Source of the DNA: CAILZL01 sp049840395
Lineage (GTDB): Bacteria; Pseudomonadota; Gammaproteobacteria; Steroidobacterales; Steroidobacteraceae
DNA: 64,000 nucleotides
Assembly (NCBI GenBank): GCA_049840395.1
Contig: JASGLD010000006.1
Coordinates: 186,001-250,000 of the forward strand
Direction: 5' to 3'
Shown here: one piece after another, positions 43,846 to 53,269 of the stretch
How the letters are laid out: every line of letters begins with the position of its first letter
Numbering within the stretch: the stretch's first letter is position 1
The notes under the pieces: generated by a model
What the model was told of the DNA's origin: nothing
What the model saw: only the letters and a program-made list of their open reading frames with translations
Databases searched by the model: none
Program-made: the position numbers and the translations under genes

Positions 43846-45024
43846 TCAGCCCGCCACGCCCGCTTCTGACTTGGCTTCGACCAACAATTGCTTGGCCTCC
43901 GCGAAATTGATCTGCGCAGTTGCAGGTCTGCGTCGGGCAATGGGACGCCCCGTGTCGTTCAACGCCTGTTCGAATAAACGCACGATATACGGCGTATCGA
44001 ACTGCTTGACGAAATCTCGGCCCAGCTTGCCCATCCATTGACGGCGCGACTCGTCATGACGAATGCTCAGGATCAACTTCGCCAGCTGTGCGGGACAATT
44101 GCCCTCATAGGCCAGCCCGGAACGATCCGGCTCGAAGGCTTCTGCTAGGCCACCGATACGACTGGCGATTAACGGCACGCAACAGGCCTGCGCTTCGGCA
44201 GCAATGCGTCCGAAGGTTTCCACTTGCTGCGATGGCACCACCAAGCAATCCAACGCCATCAGGTAATGCTCGGGCTTATCGGTCCAATCGATCATGCGAT
44301 GCCGATCTGCGTAGTCACCCTTTACGATGGCCTGCTCAGTGGTCGACCAAAGCGGCCCCGCTCCCACCCAGACTGCATGCAAATTAGGATCCTGAGCCAT
44401 CGCCAACGACAGCGCTTCGCGCAGTACATCCACGCCCTTGCCCCATTCGTGCCGACCAATGAATCCCAATAGATACGCGTTGTTCGGCAGATTCAATGCC
44501 GTGCGTGTCGCCGCCGCCTGTTGCGGATCAGGTTTGAAACGCTGCAAGTCGATCGGGTTGTACAACTTGCTCAGACGAGTCTCAGGTGCACCGGCTTCAG
44601 CCAAGGCATGCAGCGCAAAATCGGACACCACGAAGAAACGATCGACCAGGCGCGGCAATAGCACGCGCGTCAGCCAACCACGTACGTAGGCCATGTGCCG
44701 GAACAACGCCACACGCGTGCCGGTCATTCGCGCCAGGAAGTACAACGCCCAGTAATGTTTTTGGTGATCGGTTATCACCCAGTCGGCACGCAAGCGCTTG
44801 ATGGCGCGATACGTTGCCAGCATTGCGCGCGGATCGGCGCCGCCACGAAACGGCGTCTCTATCACTTTGACGCCGCCCTCCACCAATAGACGAGCCACAT
44901 CGCTGTCGCGTTTGACTACCGCCACCACCTCATGTCCGGCGGCGTGGCAGCCTACGGCTAGATTGATGAAATGCTGTTCCGATCCCCAGGCACGACGACT
45001 CGATTCAACGAATACAAACTTCAT
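43846..45024 (-). CDS. Glycosyltransferase, family 4 (GT-B fold)
   Basis: A 392-residue retaining glycosyltransferase. MKFVFVESSRRAWGSEQHFINLAVGCHAAGHEV is the N-terminal Rossmann half; LLGFIGRHEWGKGVDVLREAL opens the second half; the sugar-nucleotide motif E-x7-E appears in PSQQVETFGRIAAEAQACCVPLIASRIGGLAEA. Its substrate cannot be read from the sequence. It overlaps the deacetylase gene by four bases (ATGA), so the two probably act together on one surface polysaccharide or LPS core sugar. Confidence 0.88.
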   Translation of the reverse strand: MKFVFVESSRRAWGSEQHFINLAVGCHAAGHEVVAVVKRDSDVARLLVEGGVKVIETPFRGGADPRAMLATYRAIKRLRADWVITDHQKHYWALYFLARMTGTRVALFRHMAYVRGWLTRVLLPRLVDRFFVVSDFALHALAEAGAPETRLSKLYNPIDLQRFKPDPQQAAATRTALNLPNNAYLLGFIGRHEWGKGVDVLREALSLAMAQDPNLHAVWVGAGPLWSTTEQAIVKGDYADRHRMIDWTDKPEHYLMALDCLVVPSQQVETFGRIAAEAQACCVPLIASRIGGLAEAFEPDRSGLAYEGNCPAQLAKLILSIRHDESRRQWMGKLGRDFVKQFDTPYIVRLFEQALNDTGRPIARRRPATAQINFAEAKQLLVEAKSEAGVAG

Positions 45025-45752
45025 GCGACCTGCCTCTGACCGAACGCGGCATAGGGAGTGGCAACTTTCAAGGCAAAGCGCAGCAAGCCTTTATCGCCAT
45101 TGATGGAAACACGCGGCAAACGCAGTAGATGGTGTCGCTCACTGGCCAGACCACGCAGTGTGGATACGGCCGACTGGTATCCAGCCGTACGCACCAACTC
45201 GACGGTTTCGTCGTTGAAGTTGCCGTAGGGATAACAGAAGTGTTTGATTTCAACGCCCAGCATGGCTTCCAGATCGAGCTTGCTGGTATGAATCTCCATC
45301 TCCGCCTGAGCACGAGACAACTGATCCAGTCGCGGATGCGTGATCGTGTGTGAGCCCACTTCATGTCCAGCCGCCAACCATTCTTGCAACTGGGTTTGGT
45401 TCATCAACGGCTTTTCGACCTGCAGCTTGTCGGCATCCCAGACGTTGTGTTCGCCAACTCTTCCGGACACCACGTAACAAGTAGCGCGGAAACCGAACTG
45501 CTTCATGATCGGCGCCGCTTCGCTTAGATTGTCGAAGTAGCCATCGTCAAACGTCAGCGCGACACAACGTTGCGCACCGCCCACCTGCAAGGCACGTAAA
45601 CCCTCGGAGAGCGTAACGCCGCGTAATCCCAGACGCTGCAACAGCCAGCATTGCTTCTCGAATTGTTCCGGCGACACATACAGCTTCGGCAATTGCGCCG
45701 TCGGCGGTGGCACCGCAACGTTGTGATAATTGAGAATGGTCAAACGGCTCAT
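45021..45752 (-). CDS. Polysaccharide deacetylase family protein
   Basis: The 243-residue protein has the NodB domain: ALTFDDGYFDNLSEAAPIMKQF with the catalytic and metal Asp pair, GHEVGSHTITHPRLDQLS with both metal His residues, and HFCYPYGNFNDETVELVR. It has no signal peptide, so it is probably cytosolic or peripheral, unlike exported chitin deacetylases. It is upstream of and overlaps the glycosyltransferase gene. The sugar deacetylated is unknown; an N-acetyl sugar carried by LPS or a capsule is a guess. Confidence 0.88.
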   Translation of the reverse strand: MSRLTILNYHNVAVPPPTAQLPKLYVSPEQFEKQCWLLQRLGLRGVTLSEGLRALQVGGAQRCVALTFDDGYFDNLSEAAPIMKQFGFRATCYVVSGRVGEHNVWDADKLQVEKPLMNQTQLQEWLAAGHEVGSHTITHPRLDQLSRAQAEMEIHTSKLDLEAMLGVEIKHFCYPYGNFNDETVELVRTAGYQSAVSTLRGLASERHHLLRLPRVSINGDKGLLRFALKVATPYAAFGQRQVA

Positions 45753-46246
45753 AGGCGGGATCTCCCCACCTTGCGCAGCTTGTTAATCGGCAACGACCGC
45801 GCCGCCATCAGCAGGCACCGGTGTGATCGAGACAGCTGTGTCCCGAAGCCCCGGTACGCATCGCAAAAAAATAATCCGTTATGAAATTTGCCAGGCGAGC
45901 GGGCGAAGTAAAGCCAGCCACAAAACTGTTCATTGCAATTTCCCACACTGCTCTCTGGCAGCTTGATGATTGTTATTAAGCAGTGCCCCGGCTGCTTGCG
46001 TCGCTATGACCTCGACCCGTTCTTGGTTAGACGTTCTAGTTGTTATCGATTGAACGTCGGCTGCCAGCCAGTAACAAGAACAGTCAAGATGAATAACTGT
46101 TCACATTTGAGCAAAATTACTGATGGTCAGAAATTAGGGTGCCCCCGTACGGGGGCTACGCCGTTCGATGAAACACGTGGCTGCATCTGAGGCCAAGCCA
46201 CCAGAAAGGAACAATAGCAAGTTAATTCAAAAAGTTAGCTACACGA
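45753..46246. other. Long intergenic region with two RNA-like hairpins
   Basis: This 494-base stretch is the largest non-coding gap. It holds a 16-base palindrome GCCCCCGTACGGGGGC (46141-46156) and a second stem, GTGGCT with AGCCAC, about 30 bases on. Short open frames exist on both strands (up to 85 codons) but none gives a recognisable protein. The minus strand should carry the leader of the deacetylase gene. See findings. Confidence 0.55.
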
Positions 46247-46861
46247 CTAAGCGCCAGTGGCGGCGATAGCGATGCTCAACTTCACCGCTTCCGCCACATT
46301 TCGGCATTGCAGCTTTTCCATAATTCGCGCCTTGTACACCTCGACGGTACGCGGACTGATGGCCAGACGCTCAGCAATATCGCGGTTCTGCAGTCCCTCA
46401 GCGAGAAAATCGAACACCTGACGCTCGCGTGGCGTCAATCGCTCCACGCGCGCGGTGTTAATGGTCATTGCCGCCACCGCGTTGTGCCGTTCGTAATCGA
46501 CGCGAATGGCATTGCGCAACACATCGATCAGCACTTCATCGTCTACCGGCTTCTCCAAAAAATCCAACGCCCCGGCCTGCAAAGCCGTGCGCGTAGTAGC
46601 CACATCGCCATGCGCGGTAATCACCACCACCGGCAGATTAATGCCGCGCGCCTGCAGCATGGCCTGCAACTCCAACCCCGACATGCCGGTAAGACGCAGA
46701 TCAGTCAACAAACAGCCGCGCCACTCGGGCTGATAGGTATCGAGAAAATGTTCGGCGCTGGCAAACACCTGCGTACGCAAACCCTTCAATGACAGCAACA
46801 GACTCAGTGAATCGCGTACCGAAGCGTCGTCGTCTACCAGAAAAACAGTTGTATCGTTCAT
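46247..46861 (-). CDS. Response regulator, FixJ/TtrR type, with LuxR HTH
   Basis: The 204-residue regulator has a receiver domain (VFLVDDDASVRDSLS, phospho-acceptor Asp54 in LLTDLRLTGMSG, Lys near 106) and a C-terminal LuxR-type helix-turn-helix (LTPRERQVFDFLAEGLQNRDIAERLAIS, then RTVEVYKARIMEKL). This is the FixJ subfamily. Its start overlaps the sensor gene by four bases (ATGA). Target genes are unknown. Confidence 0.92.
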   Translation of the reverse strand: MNDTTVFLVDDDASVRDSLSLLLSLKGLRTQVFASAEHFLDTYQPEWRGCLLTDLRLTGMSGLELQAMLQARGINLPVVVITAHGDVATTRTALQAGALDFLEKPVDDEVLIDVLRNAIRVDYERHNAVAAMTINTARVERLTPRERQVFDFLAEGLQNRDIAERLAISPRTVEVYKARIMEKLQCRNVAEAVKLSIAIAATGA

Positions 46862-48810
46862 ATGGCGGTTCTAGTTGTTACGATAAGCGGTATGCGCATC
46901 ACAAAGCGCGCACCGTTGAGCCGACCGGCTTCAGACCAGAGATCGCCGCCGTGACTGCGCAGCAAGGAGCGGCTGATCGCCAACCCCAGCCCCATGCCGG
47001 TAGGCTTGGTAGTCACAAAAGGATCGAACAGACTGGCCGCCACTTCCGTGGATACCCCCGGACCGGAATCGTCCATGGCCAGCAGAATATCAGCGTTGTG
47101 ACGTGACACAGTCAAAATAATTTCACGTTGAGTATCCGGACATCCAGCCAGCGCATCGAGTGCATTGTTGAGGAGATTGTGCAACACCATCTCCAGCTGT
47201 GTGCGATCGCAGGTTAGCAGCGGCAACTCTGCAGCATAAACGCTGCGCAAGCGCACACTCAGCTGCCGCACTCTATCCTCGTAGGTTTTCACTACGGCTT
47301 CGACCAGTTCCTGCAGATTGACAGTCGTGGCCGGCGCAGCGCCACCCAGATAAAAATCGCGCAAGCGGCGCAAGACATCGGCAGTGCGAATGGCTTCTTT
47401 GGCTGCTTTGCTCAATGTTTCCGGTAGACGTGCATCCTGATCATTGAGCGGCGCTGCGAGAATTTGCGCAGCACGCAGGTACGACACCAAGGCTGTGATC
47501 GGTTGATTCAATTCATGCGTCAACGCCGAAGCCAGCTCGCCTACCACGGCGAAACGCATGGCGCGCGCCAACACCGTCTCACGCTCACGTAGACGCGCTT
47601 CACTGGCAATACGCTCGCTGACATCGCGCACGATCAAGATGAAACCTTCTGCAGCAGGCGCATCCAGACGCGCCCAGGCGATATCCGCAGGAAATGACGA
47701 ACCATCGCCGCGCAATGCCTCCAGGCTGATGCGACCGGTAAAGGTCTGCAATTGAATAGTGGGCAACCTGTGCAACAACTGTTGACCCAACAGCTGCGCT
47801 TCGGTGAGCTGAAACAATTGCACCGCCGCCGGATTGGCAGACACGATGTGCGCCTGGGCATCGGTGGCGATCACTGCATCGGGTGCAGTGATCAGAATCG
47901 CATGTTGCTCCGCTTCACGCGCCGCCACCCGTCGCAATGCGGCAGCACGCGAACTCACTACCGAGCCCAACAACAAGCTGGTGCTGCCCAAAGTCACCGC
48001 CAGCACCTGCATGTTGGTCAGCAAGGCTTCATCGGCATAGTTGTTGGCCGCAATGATCAAGCCGATCTGGAACATCAAAGTGGAAAAGGCCGTACCCAGT
48101 ACGCCCCAGCGAAACGCCACCCAGATGATCGGCACGAACAGGGGATAGACATACACCAGATCACTGATGGTACGTTGCCCAAAGCGAATCCATAACGCGG
48201 CAATGATCGAAGCAGCTTGCGCCAACACTTCCCAGCGTCGCAGCGACACGGCCTGCACACCGCGCCGCCAATGCTTGGCAGCCATGAATAAAGGCGTCAA
48301 GGTCAACACGCCGTTAAGATCGCCCACCCAGTAACGCAGAGTATCGACCGCATTGCTACCGGTGGCCGTTCCAATACTGGTCTTGTAAGACCATACATAC
48401 AACATGGCCACGATCAAGGTCAGCGGCGCAGTAACACATACCAGCGTGACCACATGTTCCGGCGTCTCGATCATACCGGTGACGCCGCGCTTACGCAGCA
48501 GCTGAGCCATCACGGCATAACCTGCAGCGATAGTCAGCGGGATCACACATAGCGCCAACCAATGACCGGCTGCATCGCGCACCACAATCTCAGCCAGCAA
48601 GGCAGCCAATGCCGTCAGTGGCGCAGCGCGAGTACCTGCGGCAAGCAGCAAAGCCAGCGTCAGGCCCGACTGGGGATTCCAGGGTGTAATGCCCTGCAGG
48701 TAACTCAACCAATCCAGCAACACATAGCTGGCAACATAGCCGCCTGCAATAGTGCAGCGACGCCAAACAGACCAACCGGCAAGTTGCGGTAACAGGAATT
48801 GCGACATCAT
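46858..48810 (-). CDS. Sensor histidine kinase with MASE1 and PAS domains
   Basis: The 650-residue sensor begins with a MASE1-type membrane region of about eight helices (residues 18-290). A PAS domain follows (about 300-400, HAILITAPDAVIATDAQAHIVSANPAAVQLFQL), then the kinase core: phospho-acceptor His near 431 in ALTHELNQPITALVSYLRAA, N box LLNNALDAL, and G boxes DSGPGVS and GMGLGLAISRSLLRSHGG. The FixL-like kinase core matches the FixJ-like partner, but no haem-binding PAS is evident, so the signal is unknown. Confidence 0.9.
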   Translation of the reverse strand: MMSQFLLPQLAGWSVWRRCTIAGGYVASYVLLDWLSYLQGITPWNPQSGLTLALLLAAGTRAAPLTALAALLAEIVVRDAAGHWLALCVIPLTIAAGYAVMAQLLRKRGVTGMIETPEHVVTLVCVTAPLTLIVAMLYVWSYKTSIGTATGSNAVDTLRYWVGDLNGVLTLTPLFMAAKHWRRGVQAVSLRRWEVLAQAASIIAALWIRFGQRTISDLVYVYPLFVPIIWVAFRWGVLGTAFSTLMFQIGLIIAANNYADEALLTNMQVLAVTLGSTSLLLGSVVSSRAAALRRVAAREAEQHAILITAPDAVIATDAQAHIVSANPAAVQLFQLTEAQLLGQQLLHRLPTIQLQTFTGRISLEALRGDGSSFPADIAWARLDAPAAEGFILIVRDVSERIASEARLRERETVLARAMRFAVVGELASALTHELNQPITALVSYLRAAQILAAPLNDQDARLPETLSKAAKEAIRTADVLRRLRDFYLGGAAPATTVNLQELVEAVVKTYEDRVRQLSVRLRSVYAAELPLLTCDRTQLEMVLHNLLNNALDALAGCPDTQREIILTVSRHNADILLAMDDSGPGVSTEVAASLFDPFVTTKPTGMGLGLAISRSLLRSHGGDLWSEAGRLNGARFVMRIPLIVTTRTAI

Positions 48811-48888
48811 TGACGTAACAGGTTAGTGCAGCTCAATGCTACATGTCACGCACAGAACCTCGGCAGCCGCGCCCGGAGAACGGATGGT

Positions 48889-50394
48889 TCACAACCAATA
48901 GATGGTTGCCAGTAAACCTGTCAGTGTTAGCACCACTGTGTAGGGCAAGGCCATCCACAACATACGGCCATAGGACAGGCGAATTAACGGCGCCAACGCC
49001 GAGGTCAACACAAACAAGAATGCAGCCTGGCCATTAGGAGTGGCAACACTGGGAATGTTGGTACCGACATTGACAGCCACCGCCAGCTGCTCGAACCGCT
49101 GCGGTGTGAGAGCGCCTTCAAGCAAGGCCGCCTTGATCTCGGAAATGTAGATGGTGGCGACAAAGACATTGTCGCTGACGGCAGATAGCACACCGGTGGC
49201 CGCGTAGAACATGCCAAGCTGCATCCGGCCTTGCAGGCTCAACACCCATTGCACCACCGGCTCGAACAGATGTTGATCGTGAATCATCGCCACTATGGCG
49301 AAGAACACCACCAGCAAGGCGGTAAACGGCAGAGAGGCTTCAAAGGCCTTGCCAAGGCGATGCTCCTCGGTCACACCGGTAACACTGGTGGTGAGAATAA
49401 TCATCAACAATCCGATCAAGCCCACTTCAGCCCAATGCATGCCCAATGCCATCACCAGCACGATGGCCGCCAGCGCCTGAGCCCACAGACTGGCGCGTTC
49501 GCGTGGACCACGTCGCGCCGCTTGACGATTTGCATGTTCCTTAAGCACATGACGCACGGCTTCAGGCAGCTCTTGCCCATACCCGAACCAGCGCAGATGC
49601 TCGACTAGCAAGCAAGTGATCAATCCAGCGCACAACACCGGCACAGACACCGGCGCAACCTTGGTAGCGAACTGTATGAAGTCCCAACCGGCCTGCTTGG
49701 CAATCAATAGATTCTGCGGTTCTCCTACCTGGGTCATGACGCCCCCCAGCGCCGACCCCACCGCTGCGTGCATCAACAAGCCGCGTAGAAAACCGCGAAA
49801 GTCTTGCAGATCCTGGTGATGCAGTTCGTGTACTTCATAGTCGAGACTGTGGTCATGCGACTCGTCTTCCTGCTGCTTGCCCGAAGCCACCTTGTGATAG
49901 ACGGAATAGAAGCCAGCACCAACGGTCAACACCACGGCCATCACGGTCAAGGCATCGAGAAATGCCGACAACGCGGCAGAGGCCAGACAGAACAGCAACG
50001 ACAACACCCAGTGTCGCCGCACACTCAATAACAAGCGCGTAAACAACACCAGCAGCAAGTCACGCAGGAAGTAGATTGCTGTGACCATGAAGATCATCAG
50101 CAGAATGACCGAGATGCCGGCTAACACCTCGTTGTACACCGAACGCACATCTGTAAGTTCGAGCAACACCGCTTCAATGGCCAGCAAACCGCCGGGCTGC
50201 AAGGGATAACACTTCAGCGACATGGCCAGCACGGCAATGAACTGCGCCATGATCAGCCAACTGGTGAACACCGGCCCCAACATCGCTAAGAACAAGGGAT
50301 TCAGCAACAGACACAGCACCACCGCCAGCTTGTACCCATTGGGAGAATGTCCCAGAAAGTTACGCAGCCACGCTGAAGCCATTGAATTTTTCAT
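48889..50394 (-). CDS. nhaB: Na+/H+ antiporter NhaB
   Basis: NhaB exchanges Na+ for H+ across the inner membrane and helps with sodium and pH tolerance. The 501-residue polytopic protein (about 12 helices) has the family start WLRNFLGHSPNGYKLAVVLCL, MTQVGEPQNLLIAKQAGW and the C-terminal VNVGTNIPSVATPNGQAAFLF. It is slightly shorter than the 513 of E. coli. It follows dnaQ by five bases, so the two may be co-transcribed despite unrelated functions. Confidence 0.93.
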   Translation of the reverse strand: MKNSMASAWLRNFLGHSPNGYKLAVVLCLLLNPLFLAMLGPVFTSWLIMAQFIAVLAMSLKCYPLQPGGLLAIEAVLLELTDVRSVYNEVLAGISVILLMIFMVTAIYFLRDLLLVLFTRLLLSVRRHWVLSLLFCLASAALSAFLDALTVMAVVLTVGAGFYSVYHKVASGKQQEDESHDHSLDYEVHELHHQDLQDFRGFLRGLLMHAAVGSALGGVMTQVGEPQNLLIAKQAGWDFIQFATKVAPVSVPVLCAGLITCLLVEHLRWFGYGQELPEAVRHVLKEHANRQAARRGPRERASLWAQALAAIVLVMALGMHWAEVGLIGLLMIILTTSVTGVTEEHRLGKAFEASLPFTALLVVFFAIVAMIHDQHLFEPVVQWVLSLQGRMQLGMFYAATGVLSAVSDNVFVATIYISEIKAALLEGALTPQRFEQLAVAVNVGTNIPSVATPNGQAAFLFVLTSALAPLIRLSYGRMLWMALPYTVVLTLTGLLATIYWL

Positions 50395-50399
50395 GAGGC

Positions 50400-51107
50400 T
50401 TACTGCAATTTACGCCATACCGTCTTGCCGCCGCTGACCTTATCCAGCGTGGTCAATACTTTTTCATGCGCCTGCAATTCGTCGACGGTCGCGTTCAGCA
50501 CCGCGAGTATCCCTGCCGGGCGCACCCAACTTGGCGTGACCGCCGCACTACTTGGACCAGTGGGACGCGCCTCATCCAGAATCAACTTGGCCTGACCGCC
50601 GGTCATGGCCAGATACACATCCAACAACAGCTGCGCATCGAGCAACGCGCCGTGATATTCGCGGCCGGAGTTATCCACATCGTAGCGCTTGCACAGCGCA
50701 TCCAAACTATTGCGCTGACCAGGATGTAATTTTTTGGCCAAGGTCAGCGTATCGAACACCGTACACAGATCACGCACTGAACGCGTCTTCTTGAGCAGCT
50801 TCAACTCGGCATCCAGGAAGGCCACATCGAATGCAGCGTTATGAATCACCAGTTCCGCACCGCCGAGAAACTCGAGCAATTCATCGGCCAGTTCACCGAA
50901 GCGCGGCTGCGTGCTGAGGAATTCGTTAGTGATGCCATGCACAGCCATTGCGCCGGCATCCACTTCGCGATCCGGCTTGAAGTATTTATGAAAGGTACGG
51001 CCGGTCTTGCGGCGATTGATGATCTCAATCGCACCCACTTCAATGATGCGATGACCCTGCGCAACTTCCAAACCGGTAGTTTCAGTATCGAATATCACCT
51101 GACGCAT
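50400..51107 (-). CDS. dnaQ: DNA polymerase III subunit epsilon (proofreading exonuclease)
   Basis: DnaQ is the 3'-5' proofreading exonuclease of the replicative polymerase. The 235-residue protein has ExoI IFDTETTGLEVAQGHRIIEVG, ExoII HNAAFDVAFLDAEL and ExoIII YHGALLDAQLLLDVYLAM, with the catalytic Asp, Glu and His residues in place. The C-terminal tail binds the alpha subunit. In many gammaproteobacteria rnhA lies beside dnaQ; here a DegT aminotransferase gene takes that position. Confidence 0.95.
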   Translation of the reverse strand: MRQVIFDTETTGLEVAQGHRIIEVGAIEIINRRKTGRTFHKYFKPDREVDAGAMAVHGITNEFLSTQPRFGELADELLEFLGGAELVIHNAAFDVAFLDAELKLLKKTRSVRDLCTVFDTLTLAKKLHPGQRNSLDALCKRYDVDNSGREYHGALLDAQLLLDVYLAMTGGQAKLILDEARPTGPSSAAVTPSWVRPAGILAVLNATVDELQAHEKVLTTLDKVSGGKTVWRKLQ

Positions 51108-51121
51108 GCGCGTACTCCAGC

Positions 51122-52234
51122 TCAGCCCAACACTGCGCTGCGTACCGCAGCCACCACTTGCTGCTGCTGCGCTTCGTTCAAGTAAGGGTGCATAGGCAAA
51201 CTGACTACGCGCGCCGCGATGCGTTCCGACACCGGAAAATCACCCGTCTTGTAACCGAGATTGGCGAATACCGGCTGCTGATGTAGCGGCACGGGATAGT
51301 GAACTGCAGTGGGAATACCCTGCGCCTTCATGCGCTCTTCGAATTGCGCGCGGTTGGGCACTTCAATGGTGTACTGAGCGTAAACGCTGAGGTTGTGCGC
51401 CGACACCGCAGGCGTGACCACATCGGCCTGACCGGGCAACGCTTGATTGAGCAGTTCGGAATAACGCGCGCCGAGACGCGCACGTGCCTGCACTTCGTCT
51501 TCAAAAATTTCCATCTTGGCCAGCAGAATCGCCGCCTGCAACGAATCCAAGCGACCATTCAAACCCAGACGCGGATGGTGATAGCGTTTGTCCTGACCAT
51601 GCACGCGAATCTCACGCATCAGCTTCGCCAGGCCATCGTCATTGGTGAACAACGCACCGCCGTCGCCGTAACCACCAAGAGGTTTGGATGGGAAGAACGA
51701 GGTGGAACCGATCTCGCTCAAGCCGCAGGAGCGCTTGCCCTTGTACAACGCGCCAAAACTTTGTGCGCCATCTTCGATGACTGGAATGCCGTGCTTCTTG
51801 GCAATGGCATTGATGGCATCGAAATCGGCACATTGACCATACAAGGACACCGGCATGATGGCCTTGGTGCGCGGCGTGATGGCCTTTTCCAGCAAGGCGG
51901 GATCGAGGTTGTAAGTCTTGGATTCGATATCGACGAACACCGGCTTGGCGCCGGCAAGTGCAATGACTTCACCTGTGGCTATAAAGGTGAAAGGCGAAGT
52001 AATGACTTCATCGCCCGGCCCGATATCCAGCGCCATCAAGGCGATCAGCAAGGTGTCAGTGCCGCTGGAAGCCGCCACGCAATGCTTGGTGCCCACGTAG
52101 GCAGCGAGTTGTGCTTCAAGTTCGGTGCACTCCGGCCCCAGCACGTACTGACCATGCTCCAGCACTTTCTGGATGCGCGCATTGACGCTGGTTTGAATAC
52201 GGCGGTACTGGCTTTTGAGATCAATGAAATCCAT
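51122..52234 (-). CDS. DegT/DnrJ/EryC1/StrS-type sugar aminotransferase
   Basis: This PLP enzyme transaminates nucleotide-linked ketosugars for surface polysaccharides. ATG 52234 (MDFIDLKSQYRRIQTSVN) is preferred to a start two codons upstream. It shows YVGTKHCVAASSGTDTLLIAL, VIEDGAQSFGA (pyridine-binding Asp) and the Schiff-base Lys in STSFFPSKPLGGYGDGGAL. It most resembles the WlbC/WbpE group acting on UDP-2-acetamido-3-keto-glucuronate, but no partner sugar genes are nearby. Confidence 0.9.
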   Translation of the reverse strand: MDFIDLKSQYRRIQTSVNARIQKVLEHGQYVLGPECTELEAQLAAYVGTKHCVAASSGTDTLLIALMALDIGPGDEVITSPFTFIATGEVIALAGAKPVFVDIESKTYNLDPALLEKAITPRTKAIMPVSLYGQCADFDAINAIAKKHGIPVIEDGAQSFGALYKGKRSCGLSEIGSTSFFPSKPLGGYGDGGALFTNDDGLAKLMREIRVHGQDKRYHHPRLGLNGRLDSLQAAILLAKMEIFEDEVQARARLGARYSELLNQALPGQADVVTPAVSAHNLSVYAQYTIEVPNRAQFEERMKAQGIPTAVHYPVPLHQQPVFANLGYKTGDFPVSERIAARVVSLPMHPYLNEAQQQQVVAAVRSAVLG

Positions 52235-52327
52235 GAGCAATCAACCTTGGGCAAATCAACAGAAAACAATTCGGCTAGCTGAGCAGTGTACCGAGAATGT
52301 GCGCAGGTCGGCGATTGACCGCGCGAT

Positions 52328-53098
52328 TCATTTACTCACACGCGTAGTCGGTTCAATCAAACCACCCACCACCTGAGTGCGCACCCGCCAGCGTGGCCGC
52401 ACCGGCGTAAGGGTATAAACCCGTTTGCGAGCACGCAGCAGGTACGCCCCGGCGAACAACGGCCACAAGGCACTGCCGGTATTTTCCAAAAAACGTTGCG
52501 CGCGCGGCGAGGCCGAACCCCAAGGCCAGGTAAACAGGTAGCGACGTGCATCAGCCACTTCAAAGCCCAACAATTTCAGCCAGTCGCGGATACGGTGTTC
52601 GGAGATCAGGCGTTCGGTACCTGGCGGAAAGCCGTTGCGCGCCAATAGATTGCGCAGCCCCCAGCCCGAGAAAGGCCGGAAGCCTAGAATGATCAGTTGG
52701 CCATCACCCGGCAGGATGCGGTCCACTTCGCGCAACAATTCATGCGGATCGGCAGCGGCTTCCAGTGTGTGCGGCAGCAGGACGGCATCTACTGAATCCG
52801 ACGCAATAGCCAGGGCATCCAGACGCGATTGAATGCTCATCACCCCGGGAATCGTTGCCAGCGGCTCCTGACTGATAACCGCCTTACGCTGAGTCCGGGC
52901 GCTCGCCAGCAAGCTAAGGTCGTCGCCCCAGGCACCGATCTGTAGCAACTGCCAGCCGAATACCTGCGTCAGGGCTTCTGTCAGCAACTTGCGCTCCAGG
53001 CTAAACACGCGTTGCCCTAACGGGCCATTCAGCCAAGTGGCCCGAGACTGCGGATTTGCAGCTAATTTGCCGGAGTTGTCGGGAAGGAAGTGAGCCAT
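52328..53098 (-). CDS. Class I SAM-dependent methyltransferase (YafS-like)
   Basis: Start ATG 53098 (MAHFLPDNSGKLAANPQS) gives 256 residues. The SAM fold is recognisable but divergent: QLLQIGAWGDDLSLLA in place of a standard glycine loop, then SDSVDAVLLPHTLEAAADPHELLREVDRILPGDGQLIILGFRP, the methyltransferase-11 signature. It is divergent from gloB and close to dnaQ, which matches the yafS-dnaQ-gloB neighbourhood of E. coli. The substrate is unknown. Confidence 0.86.
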   Translation of the reverse strand: MAHFLPDNSGKLAANPQSRATWLNGPLGQRVFSLERKLLTEALTQVFGWQLLQIGAWGDDLSLLASARTQRKAVISQEPLATIPGVMSIQSRLDALAIASDSVDAVLLPHTLEAAADPHELLREVDRILPGDGQLIILGFRPFSGWGLRNLLARNGFPPGTERLISEHRIRDWLKLLGFEVADARRYLFTWPWGSASPRAQRFLENTGSALWPLFAGAYLLRARKRVYTLTPVRPRWRVRTQVVGGLIEPTTRVSK

Positions 53099-53269
53099 GG
53101 GCCAAGCATAGCGGTACACCTCTCGGGAAGGTAATGTCCCAAGCAATCGGCCTGTACCTATCGGTCGAGCGTATGTAGCGAAACCATAAAGAAATTTTTG
53201 CTTGCGACGCCCCGCCTCAGCGGGTTTAATGCCGCCTTATGGTTAACGGCCGGGTGGATGGGAGCCGCA

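Noticed and set aside
45933..46190. 85-codon plus-strand frame in the large gap
   Set aside because: No ribosome site, no recognisable domain, and it runs through the palindrome.
46126..46200. c-di-GMP (GEMM) riboswitch
   Set aside because: The conserved GGCAAACC and ACGCAAAG elements are absent.
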